The position numbers and the translations under genes are program-made. From positions 7,326,132 to 7,390,131 of the forward strand of contig NC_054875.1 of NCBI RefSeq assembly GCF_018320785.1: a stretch of DNA of 64,000 bases, read 5' to 3'. The DNA is from Cheilinus undulatus. Lineage: Eukaryota > Chordata > Actinopteri > Labriformes > Labridae. Of this stretch, positions 36,201 through 43,469 are shown piece after piece. Under the pieces are notes generated by a model. It was not told where the DNA came from. It did not search any database and saw only the letters and a list, made by a program, of their open reading frames with translations. Within the stretch, counting starts at the first letter, position 1. Every line of letters starts with the position of its first letter.

Positions 36201-39200
36201 TATTTGTTTCAGATACATAAAGCATTTGTCTCTCACCATTGCACAGAGCACCCTGCTGAGGTAGACCGGGTCTGCTCGGAGAGAGTAGTCTTCGTTTTTG
36301 TCCCTCAGGTGCTGTGGACTGATCTGCAGCAGCTGTAGACACGCTTCCAGGACTCCAGGCTCATACTGCAAAAAAGACCCACAGTGAAGCTTTGGAGTCT
36401 TCAGAGTTCATACAAAATATTGTTATTTTAAATGATAAAATCATGATGTTTGATGAATATAACACACCTGACCAAAGGACCAAGGTCTGCTGCTGTTGTG
36501 TAGAGCTGTTCCCATGAACAACCACCCATAGTCACTCTTCATGTATTCTTCTATTTCAGCATCATTTGGCATGTACACAGGATCATCTAAAAGGCAATTC
36601 AGTTTGTTTAAATGACAGCCATTTTGTTCCATAACAGGCTCAGATTGGGAAGCGCAAATGCTGTAATAATGTTGCCTTTACTATCATCTGTAACTCTTGC
36701 TTTAGCAGCAATTAAAAAGAGAGATAACTGTAGAAATCTGAATTTTTATAGGGTCAAATTTGAGAAGACAATGATGTTATGTAAACTGGTTATCACTGGT
36801 TAATCAGTTATGCTTAATTCAGTATATAGCCAATCCTAGCTCACATAACCATTTAGTTCATACATTCCTATCATGGTATTAAATTGTTCAGCTTTTCAAT
36901 CCCATGGTGTTAATATGTACAAAAATGACTTTAATTCCCTCCAGACAAACAGATATTCCATTCATATAGGAAAGTAGCCTTTCAAATAAAAAATTATGTC
37001 ACTAAGTCATTCTTTAGTATGGCAACAAAGTCCGAGCAATTATTCAAAATTTAGATTTAATCACATTCAATTTGGCAATTTGTAAAAACAAAGTCCAGTT
37101 TGCCCTTTTCTTGAGAATCAGTGATATTTATCTTACATGTTCTACTTTTTGCACACATCCAAATGTGTTTACGGACAAAAGCGGACTGATGGATGCGACT
37201 AGCAACCGATCAGGCCAATATTTCTCAATATTATGAGGTTTTCTAGGGGAAATATCTTTTCAAGTAAGACTTAAAAGAGCCACAAGTTGCCACAAAAGAG
37301 CCACATGTGGCTCAACACCCACATGTTGAGTATCAAGGGCGTAGAATGATTCACTAAACTGCAGACAATCTGCTGCCACAACAAATGTGTTTGAATATGT
37401 GTTCCCTCTTCTGAGGACATAAACGTGCCTCAGCTGACAGCATTCTTCAGTGGACCGTGTCGAAAAACAAGTTAGTTTTGGCATTTACAACAGCAAGTTC
37501 AGCGCTGAAAAGACCACAATAAACTTGTTTCAACAGAGGCCTCTAAAGAACAATTTTGGGCTCCTGCTTTTCAGTTTAATTGTATTTCTGACCATATTAC
37601 AAGGTAATACAAATTATTTTAGAATGTAGAAAATTTTAACCTGGCACACCAGATGGATTTGTTTCACACATCCACCTGGAAAACCACTCACAGACAGCGT
37701 TTGGGAAAGGGCAGAGCCTTTGAAAAAAAAAAAAAAACTTGGAGGGTGATTGGATGAACATTCTGCCGCGCTTGAAGGTGGGGCTGGCCTGCTTTGGCCC
37801 TGCTCATGAACAGAGCCATTTGAGCGCGGCTTGGCACGGCCAAACTGGTGATGGAAATGCAAATCAGCACAGCTCAGCGTGGCCAAAAGCCGTAGTGGAA
37901 AAGCCCCATTGCCGTCCTTTTCCTGGACCCCTCTGTGTTGTGGCTCTTGATCCACTGACTCCAGCCTCAGTCCACTTTTTGTGAAGCTCCCCTAAGTTCT
38001 TGAATCTGCTTTGACAGTCCTCTAAAGCCTGAGCTCATCCCTGCACCTTTGAGCAGTGACCTCCTGTAGCTTATCCTCCTTGTGGAAGATGCCAATGATT
38101 GTCTTCTGTACTAAAGTCAAGTCAGCAGTATTCTCCATGATTGTGGTTATGTAGACTGAAGCAGAGTGAGAGAATGAAGGCTCGGTACATCTTTGCAAAT
38201 TAGACTTTTAGAAAATATTCTAATATTTTGAGATAGTTGATTTTTGATTTTCATGAGGCGTAATCTTCAAGAATAAAACAAAAAATAATTCTTGAAATAT
38301 TTAACTTTGTATGACATGAATCTAGAATTTATCTCAATTGTATCTCAATTGTTCAATGACCTTTCAGGTTTTTATTTGAAATTTCTTCAGAGTTTGTGTA
38401 TTAATGGGATTTCCGTACCCAGAGAATTAGGCCTACTTCAGTATTTCTTCGTACCTGAGTGCCAAGGGTTGCAGAGCAGGATAAACGCCCCCACTACGAA
38501 GCTCTTTCTACCATGTCTGGTTTCTATGTGGAGATAGAGGTCATAAAGACCTACTGCGGACATAACAGGAGAGCAGATGTTGATGGTCACTGAATGTGGA
38601 TGCATGCCGTGCCGGTCGATTATGGCGGACCATCTATGGGGATTAGGCCACTCCTCAGGAAGCTGGACCCTCATCCTCTCGAACAAATCACCTGTATAAC
38701 AAAAGAAATCAGTAGCTGTGACTAACAGGCCTTAAAAACACAACTCCGAAGTAAAGAGTCAGCTCCTCACTCATCCCCAGGTTGTGTATGTGTTAATATC
38801 CCATCATTGTCAAGTTTTTTGGACATTGTTTTCTCATTGCTTAGTTGGACTGCCTTCCTAGGCATCGACTCTTGTCTGATTCACCATGAGGTCAGTCTTT
38901 TGTTATAGCCAAGGCTATCGTAGTCATTAGGGGTATGACGAGATCTTGTGAGATAAAAACATCATGAGATGTCTCGTCAAGGTGAAAATCATCTTGCAAG
39001 ATCAATATTGTCCAGACAACAGGAGCAGGAGCTCTCCTGACAAAAAAAAAACAATACCCAACTGGAAGTTATAAAAGATCACAAAAATGCCCTGAAAAGT
39101 TGAAAAATTGTGGGTTTGCCAGCTAATAAAGTAACGGAGCTGATCCATGACCCATTCAGAGCACCACTCCAACCCCCACCCCTCCTCCGCGTGCGCTACT

Positions 39201-41143
39201 CGGGCTGCACATGATTTGCCAATGCATATTAAGTTCATCGTAACAATGTGAAATGATTTAATGCTGCTGTTGGAAACCAGTGCAGTCTCCGTAAGTTCGT
39301 GTATACGTGCAGACTCGCTCTTAGTGCCAGTATCTGGGATTTTGTAACTTTGATTCAGTCGCTGCTTCGTCATGTCTCCTTCTCATCTCACCGTCTGTCA
39401 GTCACACATCCACCAGCTGTTGGCTGTGCATATCATCAATCAGATGCTTAACATGAGTAGCCCAACGGGCTGTTGTATACTGCAATGGTAAACTTAGCAA
39501 AACAAACTCTGCCAAGTTAAACAATCCCTGTTTGCTGTCCGACAGCAGGCAGAGCAGAGAATCACACTCACTCACCAACACACACACACACACACACGCT
39601 CTTATGTGGGTCATGACTCATGTCCAACACCGTCACAGCTCATGAGAAAAAAACACCACAAAATGATAACATAATCTATTTCTTTAAATTGCAGCAAACA
39701 TGTTATTGACAAATATTTCTTTTGAGTGTTTTAAATATGGATGTCCTTAAAGAGGATGAGAAATTGTTTGATTTTACTGCTGCATCTTTTTATATTTCAA
39801 TCTGTTGCAGATAGTTTTTAAAATACTTTCAAAATAACATGCATGCTTTTATCACTATTATTATTATTGTAGCAATGAGTGCATAGCGTAGTAAAACAAA
39901 GATGTGGTAGAATATTAAAATGAAAGGTCTGATTTGAAGAGCATTAAAATGTACAGTTTGGCTCAGAGTTAGACAAGATGAACTGTGTGGAAGCATTGAT
40001 AGCTTATTCAGAACAGGAGTTAAACATTTCTGAATAGACCTGAATGCTCTACAATTATGACTTTCAGTCTTATAAAGGACATATATTCCACTCATATATT
40101 TTTTCTAAAATTTAAAAAAAAGTGTAAAATCTCATCTCGTCTTGTGAGATAAGGGTCTCATCACGACCCTGTTTAACATTAACTGTAATGGTATGTTTCC
40201 TTGTAATTTTCACACAGTCTCGCTCTTAGTGTGAGCAGTCATGACCCTGTTTCTCTTACCTATCTTTACGTCCAGGATCAGACGATGCCAATTCGGATCC
40301 CACGACTGACCACCGAACTTCAGCGTAATTTTGAACGGTTTCCCTCGCCGCACCACCAGGTGCTTTTGGCTGAGCCCCTGAGTCTCATGGGAAATGTGGT
40401 TTTCATCAGCCTCATAGTCCACCAGCTTCAGTTGGCAGTGGCCCCCATGAGAGCCTGGAAAAACAAATCATGTGTATTTAATGTATGAATTACAGAAAAA
40501 TGTGTTTATAATGTGTCGTCAGAATCTACCATGAAGTTTTGCGGGTTATGTCAAAGAAACTGGCTATAAATTTTAACCTAGCATGTGTCAGAATAATCAG
40601 ATGATTTCTGGTCAATTGTGCATTTATAAATTTAAAAAAAAAAAAAAAAAAGATAATTTGGTTGCTTGGCAAATACTAAACCAAATACCATAAGCAGTAA
40701 CCACTACTTTGTTTTCTTTTTTGCAAAGTTTTCAAGTTTAATTACTCTCCTCATATTCTGTCACATGCCATGTTATTTCCACTCATGCAGCCTGTCATTA
40801 TAATTTACAGGAATCTTAAAAAATGAAACACATGTAAAGTAAAACAATTTAAATCTGGTGTTATGCTTTAAAATACTAGTTTATTTCTACCATTATTAAA
40901 GAGAAGAATTAATCAATTTTACTCCAAATCTTCTTCAGAGGTGCTGCATTTGTATATGGAAATCATTGATATCTAATTTATGACTTGGCAGGAAATTTTA
41001 TTTTTCTTAAATGAAAAAAAAAAAAGTAAGAAAATTGAAAATTGGTTACAACAGTCCTTAGGGAGGAAAAAAAAGCTCTGGAGTATTTTTTGCATTGTGA
41101 ACTCACCATGGTCGCCCTTTGTTGTCTGTTGAATGTAGTCCAT
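6079..41143 (-). CDS. Transglutaminase (TGM2-like protein-glutamine gamma-glutamyltransferase), 17 coding exons
   Basis: Calcium-dependent enzyme that crosslinks or deamidates protein glutamines. Exons in transcript order: 41107-41143, 40260-40454, 38455-38691, 36468-36586, 36237-36365, 35949-36129, 33646-33781, 33385-33488, 29616-29855, 29093-29137, 19398-19442, 17245-17289, 15092-15136, 12406-12633, 12131-12291, 8791-8930, 6079-6232. All junctions are GT-AG and phases agree, giving 2241 nt (746 aa). Domains: N-terminal beta-sandwich (exons 2-3), catalytic core (4-9) with Cys290 in YGQCWVF, His348 in [10 protein letters not shown], Asp371 in DPTPQEKS and Trp254 in LLGKW; Cys-His and His-Asp spacings (58, 23) equal those of TGM2. 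Two beta-barrels follow (14-17). Without exons 10-13 the length is 686 aa, as in TGM2. Many exon lengths (119, 129, 104) match TGM2. Human TGM2 and E2F1 are both on 20q11, which supports a TGM2-group assignment, but I cannot tell which teleost paralogue this is. Exon structure is seen; use of exons 10-13 is inferred. Confidence 0.93.
6931..7345. mobile_element. hAT-like non-autonomous element (nested 1)
   Basis: Terminal inverted repeats cagtgttgccaact / agttggcaacactg are perfect over 14 bp. Flanked by tgtccagg and tgtccggg (7 of 8). Contains three 22-bp tandem units. Confidence 0.88.
7236..7301. repeat. Three 22-bp tandem units
   Basis: tggRccaaaaatagacagtaaa repeated three times with one substitution, inside the nested hAT-like element. 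Confidence 0.95.
7389..7950. mobile_element. hAT-like non-autonomous element (nested 2)
   Basis: Ends caaggttatcatagtt and ctgttttaaccttg are inverted; flanks gtgtgctc and gtctgctc agree at 7 of 8. Interior is A-rich (aactaaa words) and non-coding. Confidence 0.82.
8190..8790. other. Intron 16 remainder
   Basis: Between the hAT cluster and exon 16. Short frames only; nothing recognised. Confidence 0.5.
8791..8930 (-). CDS. Transglutaminase exon 16 (beta-barrel 2)
   Basis: 140 nt. [19 protein letters not shown] then [18 protein letters not shown], the start of the second C-terminal barrel (FTVEGAGL in TGM2). Donor GTGAGT. Confidence 0.92.
9323..10031. mobile_element. pogo-like (Tc1/mariner superfamily) deleted element
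   Basis: Begins taccgtattttccagactataagtcgc and ends with the imperfect inverse, ..gacttatagtccagaaagtacggta, about 28-bp termini. Contains a fragment of a CENP-B-type HTH transposase. At 709 bp it is too short to be autonomous. Confidence 0.85.
9422..9700 (-). pseudogene. CENP-B/pogo-type transposase DNA-binding fragment
   Basis: Reads [16 protein letters not shown].. and [19 protein letters not shown].., typical of the CENP-B HTH domain of pogo-like transposases. The frame shifts after GGPSWC, continuing as [18 protein letters not shown] in another frame. No DDE domain. Confidence 0.85.
10183..11167. mobile_element. Non-autonomous DNA transposon, family not recognised
   Basis: Outer ends aggcggccttacacca and tggtgtaaggccggcct are inverted. 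A related, partial copy is at 30024-30645. No transposase was seen, and superfamily cannot be assigned. Confidence 0.6.
11168..12130. other. Intron 15 remainder
   Basis: No recognisable element beyond short A/T runs. Confidence 0.4.
12131..12291 (-). CDS. Transglutaminase exon 15 (beta-barrel 1)
   Basis: 161 nt. Codes for [20 protein letters not shown] to [10 protein letters not shown], which aligns with the end of TGM2 beta-barrel 1 (..ENPEIKI). Phase 1 to 0. Confidence 0.9.
12406..12633 (-). CDS. Transglutaminase exon 14 (linker and beta-barrel 1)
   Basis: 228 nt; starts [15 protein letters not shown] and contains [19 protein letters not shown]. The acceptor is a NAGNAG type (TAGGAG), so splicing could start at 12633 or 12630, gaining or losing one residue in the linker. 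Ends in phase 1. Confidence 0.88.
12640..13320. other. Intron 13 remainder before the tandem array
   Basis: Unique-looking sequence; no coding or repeat signal that I recognise. Confidence 0.4.
13786..14427 (-). pseudogene. Tc1/mariner (DD37E-spaced) transposase relic, unit 1
   Basis: Minus-strand fragments [45 protein letters not shown] and [15 protein letters not shown]. The first catalytic Asp position reads Asn (FTNE). Split in two frames. Confidence 0.85.
15092..15136 (-). CDS. Transglutaminase exon 13: 45-nt linker exon, tandem copy A
   Basis: 45 nt, phase 1-1, coding for [15 protein letters not shown], identical to copy C. It joins in frame to exon 14 ([11 protein letters not shown]). 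Confidence 0.6.
16051..16580 (-). pseudogene. Tc1/mariner (DD37E-spaced) transposase relic, unit 2
   Basis: Same fragments as unit 1; 37 residues separate the Asp of FMHDNSPS from the Glu of AIENLW. FTNE replaces the expected D; frame broken. Confidence 0.85.
17245..17289 (-). CDS. Transglutaminase exon 12: 45-nt linker exon, tandem copy B
   Basis: Same as copies A and C except that one CGG codon is TGG, changing Arg to Trp (MMMWSCQS). The change is a CpG transition and keeps the frame. Splice sites are unchanged. Confidence 0.6.
18204..18733 (-). pseudogene. Tc1/mariner (DD37E-spaced) transposase relic, unit 3
   Basis: Near-identical to unit 2, one Thr/Pro difference (KNT to KNP). Confidence 0.85.
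19398..19442 (-). CDS. Transglutaminase exon 11: 45-nt linker exon, tandem copy C
   Basis: 45 nt, phase 1-1, acceptor TTTCCCAG and donor GTAGGT. Codes for [15 protein letters not shown]. Located in the third 2153-bp unit. Frame and splice sites are intact. Confidence 0.6.
19652..20321. repeat. Start of the outer (fourth) unit
   Basis: Matches copies 1-3 almost exactly to about 20170, then diverges around the atgcaaatgatattttt end, followed by a T-rich run and a SINE. Confidence 0.8.
20322..20520 (+). mobile_element. tRNA-derived SINE
   Basis: Starts gggagcaggtggcctagtgg; A box tggcctagtggtta and B box ggttcgaatcc are at normal spacing, then a non-tRNA body and an A-rich tail (caaaggcacaaaaatgccc..aaaaaaaa). 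Resembles a widespread teleost SINE. Confidence 0.88.
20521..21862 (-). mobile_element. Tc1/mariner DD37E-type transposon, most complete copy
   Basis: Inverted ends: acactgttccaaattattatg at about 20521 and tacaatttggaatgcagttt at 21843. Minus-strand transposase spans about 21594-20800, with [40 protein letters not shown] and [16 protein letters not shown]. First catalytic Asp reads Gly (FTGE), so dead. It lies in the outer unit and shows what the truncated relics in units 1-3 derive from. Confidence 0.82.
21880..22010 (-). pseudogene. Tc1-like transposase N-terminal fragment
   Basis: [29 protein letters not shown] is the HTH-linker segment (GRPR-like motif) of Tc1-type transposases. Short and isolated. 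Confidence 0.75.
22011..23081. other. Intron stretch within the outer unit
   Basis: 22010-23000 shows nothing recognisable. 23010-23081 matches the tandem units (agtgcacttc..gctttcatc..gagaagct), marking the left flank of the DIRS insertion. Confidence 0.5.
23103..23247 (+). repeat. DIRS left inverted terminal repeat
   Basis: ggtgtttcactatggg to caaatcattct; matched in inverted orientation at 28733-28877 with few mismatches. Confidence 0.93.
23722..25260 (+). CDS. DIRS gag-like protein
   Basis: Intact 512-codon frame, the only undamaged frame of the element. Contains a Cys/His cluster near residues 40-65 ([13 protein letters not shown]), a long acidic stretch, and a basic Gln/Arg-rich, Lys-tailed C-terminus that could bind nucleic acid. 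Start ATG chosen as the first in frame after the 5' untranslated part. Confidence 0.85.
   Translation: MSSVSTSTKGLELKTKEASSRLCPASCGSSISGRDPHPLCIVCTGAKHAQTSLADPQSCSHCTSMPEKILERRLRVAVANSQDPSLTTAPPQATTSTHQLRATKNWADMMEEECPDLPPLFEDLLGVEPGMEEAEGNANSDLLDMDEMEDVEDDSTFPVQQSRPPSASDTVSAVDSSLYEVCKRAASKLGIPWPTAMDAEGTERDLYNGKRLPPAQPPAKQLLPAVPACMKEMKRYWSSPFKSKLPTKGYSQLEIQGMGELGLAEPPAVEPSVAYHLHPNHHSLSASSNISLPNKMERVTASIYQRMYKYAAQSVCSLNAVTLLSAYQAEILEEMDRQLDSGTPNPVLWDEICVVNDLILRSSRGAVQGSGRVMGLAVAGERALWLNLSGLSDAQKADIMDAAYDPTKGLFGPALEKMRETSTLRKQEGEAFDLCLPRKVVPRPAQAQRGGFAAAAAAARGSQGGVRPQRQVSGQQPNQQPNSKPWGKHSFAAVAGRKRSSNPGDMKKKKSS
25324..27503 (+). pseudogene. DIRS reverse transcriptase-RNase H-methyltransferase-like ORF, broken
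   Basis: RT motifs in one frame: [55 protein letters not shown]; then RNase H ([27 protein letters not shown]). In-frame TAG at 25720 and TGA at 26800. Near 27213 the frame shifts and continues as [29 protein letters not shown] to the stop at 27503, the DIRS methyltransferase-like tail. A long open frame in the 25335 phase over the RT region is a shadow. Confidence 0.9.
27233..28529 (+). pseudogene. DIRS tyrosine recombinase ORF, broken
   Basis: Overlaps the end of the RT frame, as usual for DIRS. The first frame contains the core-binding part ([21 protein letters not shown]) and [11 protein letters not shown] (catalytic Arg box); frameshift near 28000; second frame has [17 protein letters not shown] (H-x-x-R box); another shift near 28420; third frame has [10 protein letters not shown] with the nucleophile Tyr (codon 28458-28460), stop TGA 28527-28529. 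Confidence 0.88.
28599..28690. repeat. DIRS internal complementary region
   Basis: First part (cccatagtgaaacaccgaac..) is the inverse of the left terminus (one mismatch seen); second part (tttgggttacttgacg..gtgtttcac) is the inverse of the right terminus. It would template completion of the ends during circle formation. Confidence 0.93.
28733..28877 (-). repeat. DIRS right inverted terminal repeat
   Basis: Inverse of the left repeat. The final ~48 bp to 28925 are not in the left repeat but recur inverted in the internal complementary region. Confidence 0.93.
28926..29240. repeat. Right part of the outer unit (45-nt exon copy D and flanks)
   Basis: ttttgtgatattctaatattttg..atcatcattaaaacaaaa..ggcttgaaatgtc and agatgcacctgtat match the tandem units, with one internal deletion (about 29010-29025). 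Then comes the diverged 45-nt exon. Confidence 0.85.
29093..29137 (-). CDS. Transglutaminase exon 10: 45-nt linker exon, diverged copy
   Basis: Flanked by ttttccag and GTAAGT, in phase 1 at both ends, coding for [15 protein letters not shown] plus the shared Gly. About 55 bp downstream (minus sense) of this exon, the intron sequence with the AATAAAGAAACACAAAG block is nearly the same as in the three tandem units, so this is a fourth, older relative. No counterpart in TGM2. Inclusion in mRNA is inferred. Confidence 0.6.
29616..29855 (-). CDS. Transglutaminase exon 9 (end of catalytic core)
   Basis: 240 nt. Begins [13 protein letters not shown] and contains [19 protein letters not shown], equivalent to the calcium-site region STKSVGRDEREDITHTYK of TGM2. 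Ends in phase 1, which fits any of the 45-nt exons or exon 14. Confidence 0.93.
30024..30645. mobile_element. Partial copy of the 10.2-kb transposon family
   Basis: gctggccttacacctaacgac and following ~600 bp track 10183-11050 in order (aagtcgcagacaaaat, ttgctaaagttg, tctcagtcgttaggtgta). Right end is lost. Confidence 0.65.
30660..31625 (+). pseudogene. LINE 3' end (reverse transcriptase tail and 3' UTR)
   Basis: Plus strand reads [37 protein letters not shown] and [11 protein letters not shown], the end of a fish LINE ORF2. It is followed by a 3' UTR with gccagggactacagatggaaattagc and ends in (aataaat)n. 5'-truncated. Confidence 0.8.
31640..32180. repeat. Interspersed repeat fragment, intron 8
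   Basis: ggccctgctc..cagccaaact..aaagttttgtggaaagcccc at 31915-32045 resembles 37795-37920. Family unknown. Confidence 0.45.
32182..32725. mobile_element. Tc1/mariner-like MITE
   Basis: Inverted ends cagtgcttaaaaaatttatt / aataaatttgttaagcactg flanked by TA on both sides. No coding sequence. Confidence 0.88.
32963..33006. repeat. Perfect 20-bp hairpin with 4-nt loop
   Basis: ggttctctgt.. at 32963-32982, loop aaaa, perfect complement at 32987-33006. Confidence 0.95.
33385..33488 (-). CDS. Transglutaminase exon 8 (catalytic His and Asp)
   Basis: 104 nt. Contains [10 protein letters not shown] (catalytic His348) and [15 protein letters not shown] (Asp371). The reading frame and the donor CAG-GTTGGT are clear. 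Confidence 0.95.
33646..33781 (-). CDS. Transglutaminase exon 7
   Basis: 136 nt. Codes for [19 protein letters not shown] through LSRDSVW; the GIP-RVVT-NxAHD block is the core segment between catalytic Cys and His. The closing Trp codon is split with exon 8. Confidence 0.92.
33950..34560. other. Intron 6 sequence with a hAT-like repeat end
   Basis: ggcaggggtgtccaaactca at 33983 resembles the start of a common fish repeat also seen near 54608; the rest is not recognised. Confidence 0.4.
34570..34815. repeat. Interspersed repeat rich in GAACCA/GGACCA words
   Basis: Blocks such as gtttggtctgaaccagagtt, ttcacaccactcc and tctggtgtgaacgcaccct are partly inverted copies of each other. Non-coding; probably a MITE. 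Confidence 0.55.
35040..35530 (+). pseudogene. Tc1/mariner transposase remnant
   Basis: [16 protein letters not shown] sequence near 35090, then [25 protein letters not shown] (35360-35430): first and second catalytic Asp regions. Stops and shifts; no full frame. Confidence 0.78.
35949..36129 (-). CDS. Transglutaminase exon 6 (active-site cysteine)
   Basis: 181 nt. Carries the catalytic Cys in [12 protein letters not shown] (residue 290) and the oxyanion or transition-state Trp in GILLGKW (residue 254), both intact. This argues for an active enzyme rather than a band-4.2-like inactive relative, which lacks the Cys. Confidence 0.95.
36237..36365 (-). CDS. Transglutaminase exon 5
   Basis: 129 nt, phase 0, the same length as TGM2 exon 5. 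Codes for [13 protein letters not shown] to [12 protein letters not shown], part of the catalytic core. Donor GTGAGA; acceptor after a T-rich tract. Confidence 0.92.
36468..36586 (-). CDS. Transglutaminase exon 4
   Basis: 119 nt, the same length as exon 4 of TGM2. Contains [19 protein letters not shown] and ends in RPWSFGQ, corresponding to PWNFGQ in TGM2, at the entry to the catalytic core. Confidence 0.92.
36600..37630. other. Intron 3 sequence, nothing recognised
   Basis: AT-rich. 37260-37315 has aagagccac words in triplicate; no gene signal. Confidence 0.4.
37635..37920. repeat. Interspersed repeat, inverted relative to 44480-44600
   Basis: caccagatggatttgtttcacacatcc..gggcagagcctttgaaaa..ggagggtgattggatgaa recurs as its complement at 44487-44597. 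Related pieces are at about 45535-45600 and 52530-52560. Confidence 0.75.
38455..38691 (-). CDS. Transglutaminase exon 3 (N-terminal domain)
   Basis: 237 nt, phase 1 to 1. Completes the N-terminal sandwich; the YDLYLHIE and [14 protein letters not shown] segments match the family's conserved strands (GLYRLSLE and SFVLGHFILLFN in TGM2). Confidence 0.9.
38925..40175. mobile_element. Candidate DNA transposon with imperfect termini
   Basis: Left end aggggtatgacgagatcttg and right end ..gtctcatcacgaccct are imperfect inverses, with gtgagataa words at both. No transposase. A related end may lie at 33260-33305. It sits in intron 2 next to exon 2. Confidence 0.5.
39577..39598. repeat. (CA)n microsatellite
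   Basis: About 10 ca units. Confidence 0.95.
40260..40454 (-). CDS. Transglutaminase exon 2 (N-terminal beta-sandwich)
   Basis: 195 nt, phase 1 to 1. Contains the family hallmark [16 protein letters not shown], the start of the transglutaminase N domain. Acceptor ttccag and donor GTAAGAG are clear. Confidence 0.9.
40460..41100. other. Intron 1, nothing recognised
   Basis: A/T-rich with A runs at 40633 and 41015; no element seen. Confidence 0.4.
41107..41143 (-). CDS. Transglutaminase exon 1 (start codon)
   Basis: Codes for the first 12 residues ([12 protein letters not shown]) and ends in phase 1 at a GTGAGT donor. A very short first coding exon ending in phase 1 is typical of TGM genes. 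The sequence just before the ATG (..cttgtcag-atc-ATG) also looks like a splice acceptor, so the 5' UTR may lie partly on another exon. Confidence 0.75.
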
Positions 41144-41204
41144 GATCTGACAAGAGCAGTCACAAGCAGCTGAATGAATGAGAGGCAGGCTCCACCTTTC
41201 TGCG

Positions 41205-41213
41205 TTTAAATAT
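41205..41213 (-). promoter_or_regulatory. Possible TATA-like box upstream of the transglutaminase ATG
   Basis: Minus strand ATATTTAAA, 62-70 nt before the start codon, within the only short unique stretch next to exon 1. Position fits a short 5' UTR, but the composition is AT-rich enough for chance. Confidence 0.3.
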
Positions 41214-41639
41214 CACACTCTCCCTTTTTCCTACGTCATACTGGTCCTTCATAGCACGCCGAGCCTGAATGCAGCTGTGTATTAACGGCATTTTTTTGTA
41301 ACCAAAGGAATGAGAAACCCTCAAGGGAAAGGTGAGTGAGGAATTTAATCCATGCAGGATGTGAACAGTCTCACACAGTGTCACATTAAGCTGATTTTTT
41401 TTATTCACAACAGAGTGTAAACAACATATCAGATGTTGAAACTAAGTCATTTTACCATTAATGCTGCTGACCAAACAAAAATTTCTTTACTTTTTTGTTT
41501 TTAGTTTATTTGCCTCCACAAGTCAACCGTGCGGACTGACAGGTAGCAAAAAGCTGGCACTGTCAAGTGGGAACCCTCCATGGTCTGCGTTTTGTTCAGA
41601 CTGAGTATTAAGTATCAGCCAATAGTGAGTACTGATTTG

Positions 41640-42080
41640 ATCCCCCTTTAGACTGACTGCACTGTGGAATTACTGGTGTGGATTTAAATTTAATGACCCA
41701 AAACATCACCCAAGTTTCAGGGTCGCTAGAAAAACTGCCGTAAGGGATTCAAAGGCTTGGATAGCGTTAACGGACAGCACAGGGACTAGTTTTAGAAGAA
41801 AAAAAAGTAGGAAGCCATGATTTATCTTTAAAAAGTTATCTAGCTTTAAATAAACTGTGTCACTTCTTGTCATGTACAACAATGTCGGTCTGGGAGGGTT
41901 TTAAAGAGCAAAGACAGAGAATAATTGTCTTGCAGCCTCCAAACTTTACTGCTGCAGTGGGACCTCTGGTTCTTCTTTGCTGCTGTGAAATGGTGCATGC
42001 AATGCTAACATTTAGCATGACTAAAACTAAGCTAAATATAAAGTTCAACATAACGGTATTGAAGCTGTGCATCATATGTA
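41640..42080. repeat. Interspersed repeat, copy 1
   Basis: ctggtgtggattta..catc..aagtt..gtaaggg and tgaaaagttat..actttaaat-like blocks recur in the same order at 59130-59470. Confidence 0.55.
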
Positions 42081-42089
42081 CTAGCTGAT

Positions 42090-43460
42090 ACCAATACCTA
42101 CATTTTAAGCAGTATCGGAAATATTTCAAATACTGGTAAGGGAATTGAAACAACTCTAGCTCTCACCACCCACCATTCCAAAACTGAGACATCATTATCT
42201 TATTTTATCATGGAGTATAGACACTGGTGTTCATGAGGGATGCAGGATCAGATGAGGAGTAGACTTCTGAGAAGCTGGGGACACCAGTGAGGTAGCCTGG
42301 AGGAGGAGACTGAGGTATGGGGGATGAACTGAGCAGAAAACCTGCTCTGAACTGAATAGAGGTGGCTGGGGTGGAGGAGGGCTGCAGAATCCACACTGAA
42401 ACGACAGGCTGAGACTGTGAAAGAGACGAAAACAGATTTAAAATAGGACAGATGCATGATGGTTGAATGAATGAGGTTCGGTACTTTATTCAGATTAGTA
42501 CTGAAGAGAGTGAACGTCCATAATCAGCTGATCACCAGGGCAGGAAGAGAAAGGAAGAGAAATGAATGAATGGGACAAATGAATGAGTAAGAAACAGTCT
42601 TCATGCTTAAAATTCTGCTCCATTTTTAATTGTTTTATGGATAAAAAACAAAGATGTGTTGACACATAATGCCCTCACCAAAATTTGCACAAACTAAAAA
42701 ATAATTTAAATGTCATGATTTTAGTTAATATGTGCAAAACTGATTTTGACAACCTCAGCCTCAAGCCCCCTGAGACCTTTGTTTCCACTCTCAGAGGGTC
42801 CTGGACCCCAAGTTAGGAACCAGTGTGTCAGAGGTGATTGGATGTTCCGTCACATTCATTACCGACCAATCAGAGCGACAACACAAGATGAGGTAGTAGC
42901 ATAAGTAACCTAAACTCACCAGGCAGGTGCTAGTTTGTGACAATGGAGCTTGTTGCTGGATAAAACTCATACCAAAGGTGGTTGGCAGAGGTGCAAAAAA
43001 TCTTCTACACAATGAAAACCTTTCAGTGTGTTGCTAAGCTCTTTTTAAAAAATCTAATTTAGGAAAAAAGGGGATCCAGTTCTAACAAAACTGCCACTAT
43101 ATTGTAGCTACAACTGAACTAAAAGCTACACCAGCAGCAGCCATTGTTATCAGCTTCCAGTACAATTACATCCCTCCCGTAGCTACGACCTTGTTCTGAT
43201 TGGTCCAGGACATTTTCAGACCTGGCACAATTGTTTAAGATTGAAGCTTTGCAGGATGGATTTTCTTGATGACAGACATGAAATCTGGCCAATCTATCTG
43301 CTTTGCAAGGTTAGCTCAAAACTGCAGAAATCAAGGTTATGGCTCTGATAAAGGAGAGTCAAAGGGGTCTTTAAAATCTTTAGGACCCAACAATCCAGTC
43401 CCCATGAAAGCTTGACATTTCATTTCAATACATATGATGTTTTTTTTTTTTTTAATGTCA
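42090..43460. other. Intergenic, nothing recognised
   Basis: Short frames only. No splice-consistent homology seen. Confidence 0.35.
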
Positions 43461-43469
43461 TGGTCAACA

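Noticed and set aside
42208..42457. Overlapping minus-strand frames upstream of the transglutaminase gene
   Set aside because: Short, no domain, no splice or homology support.
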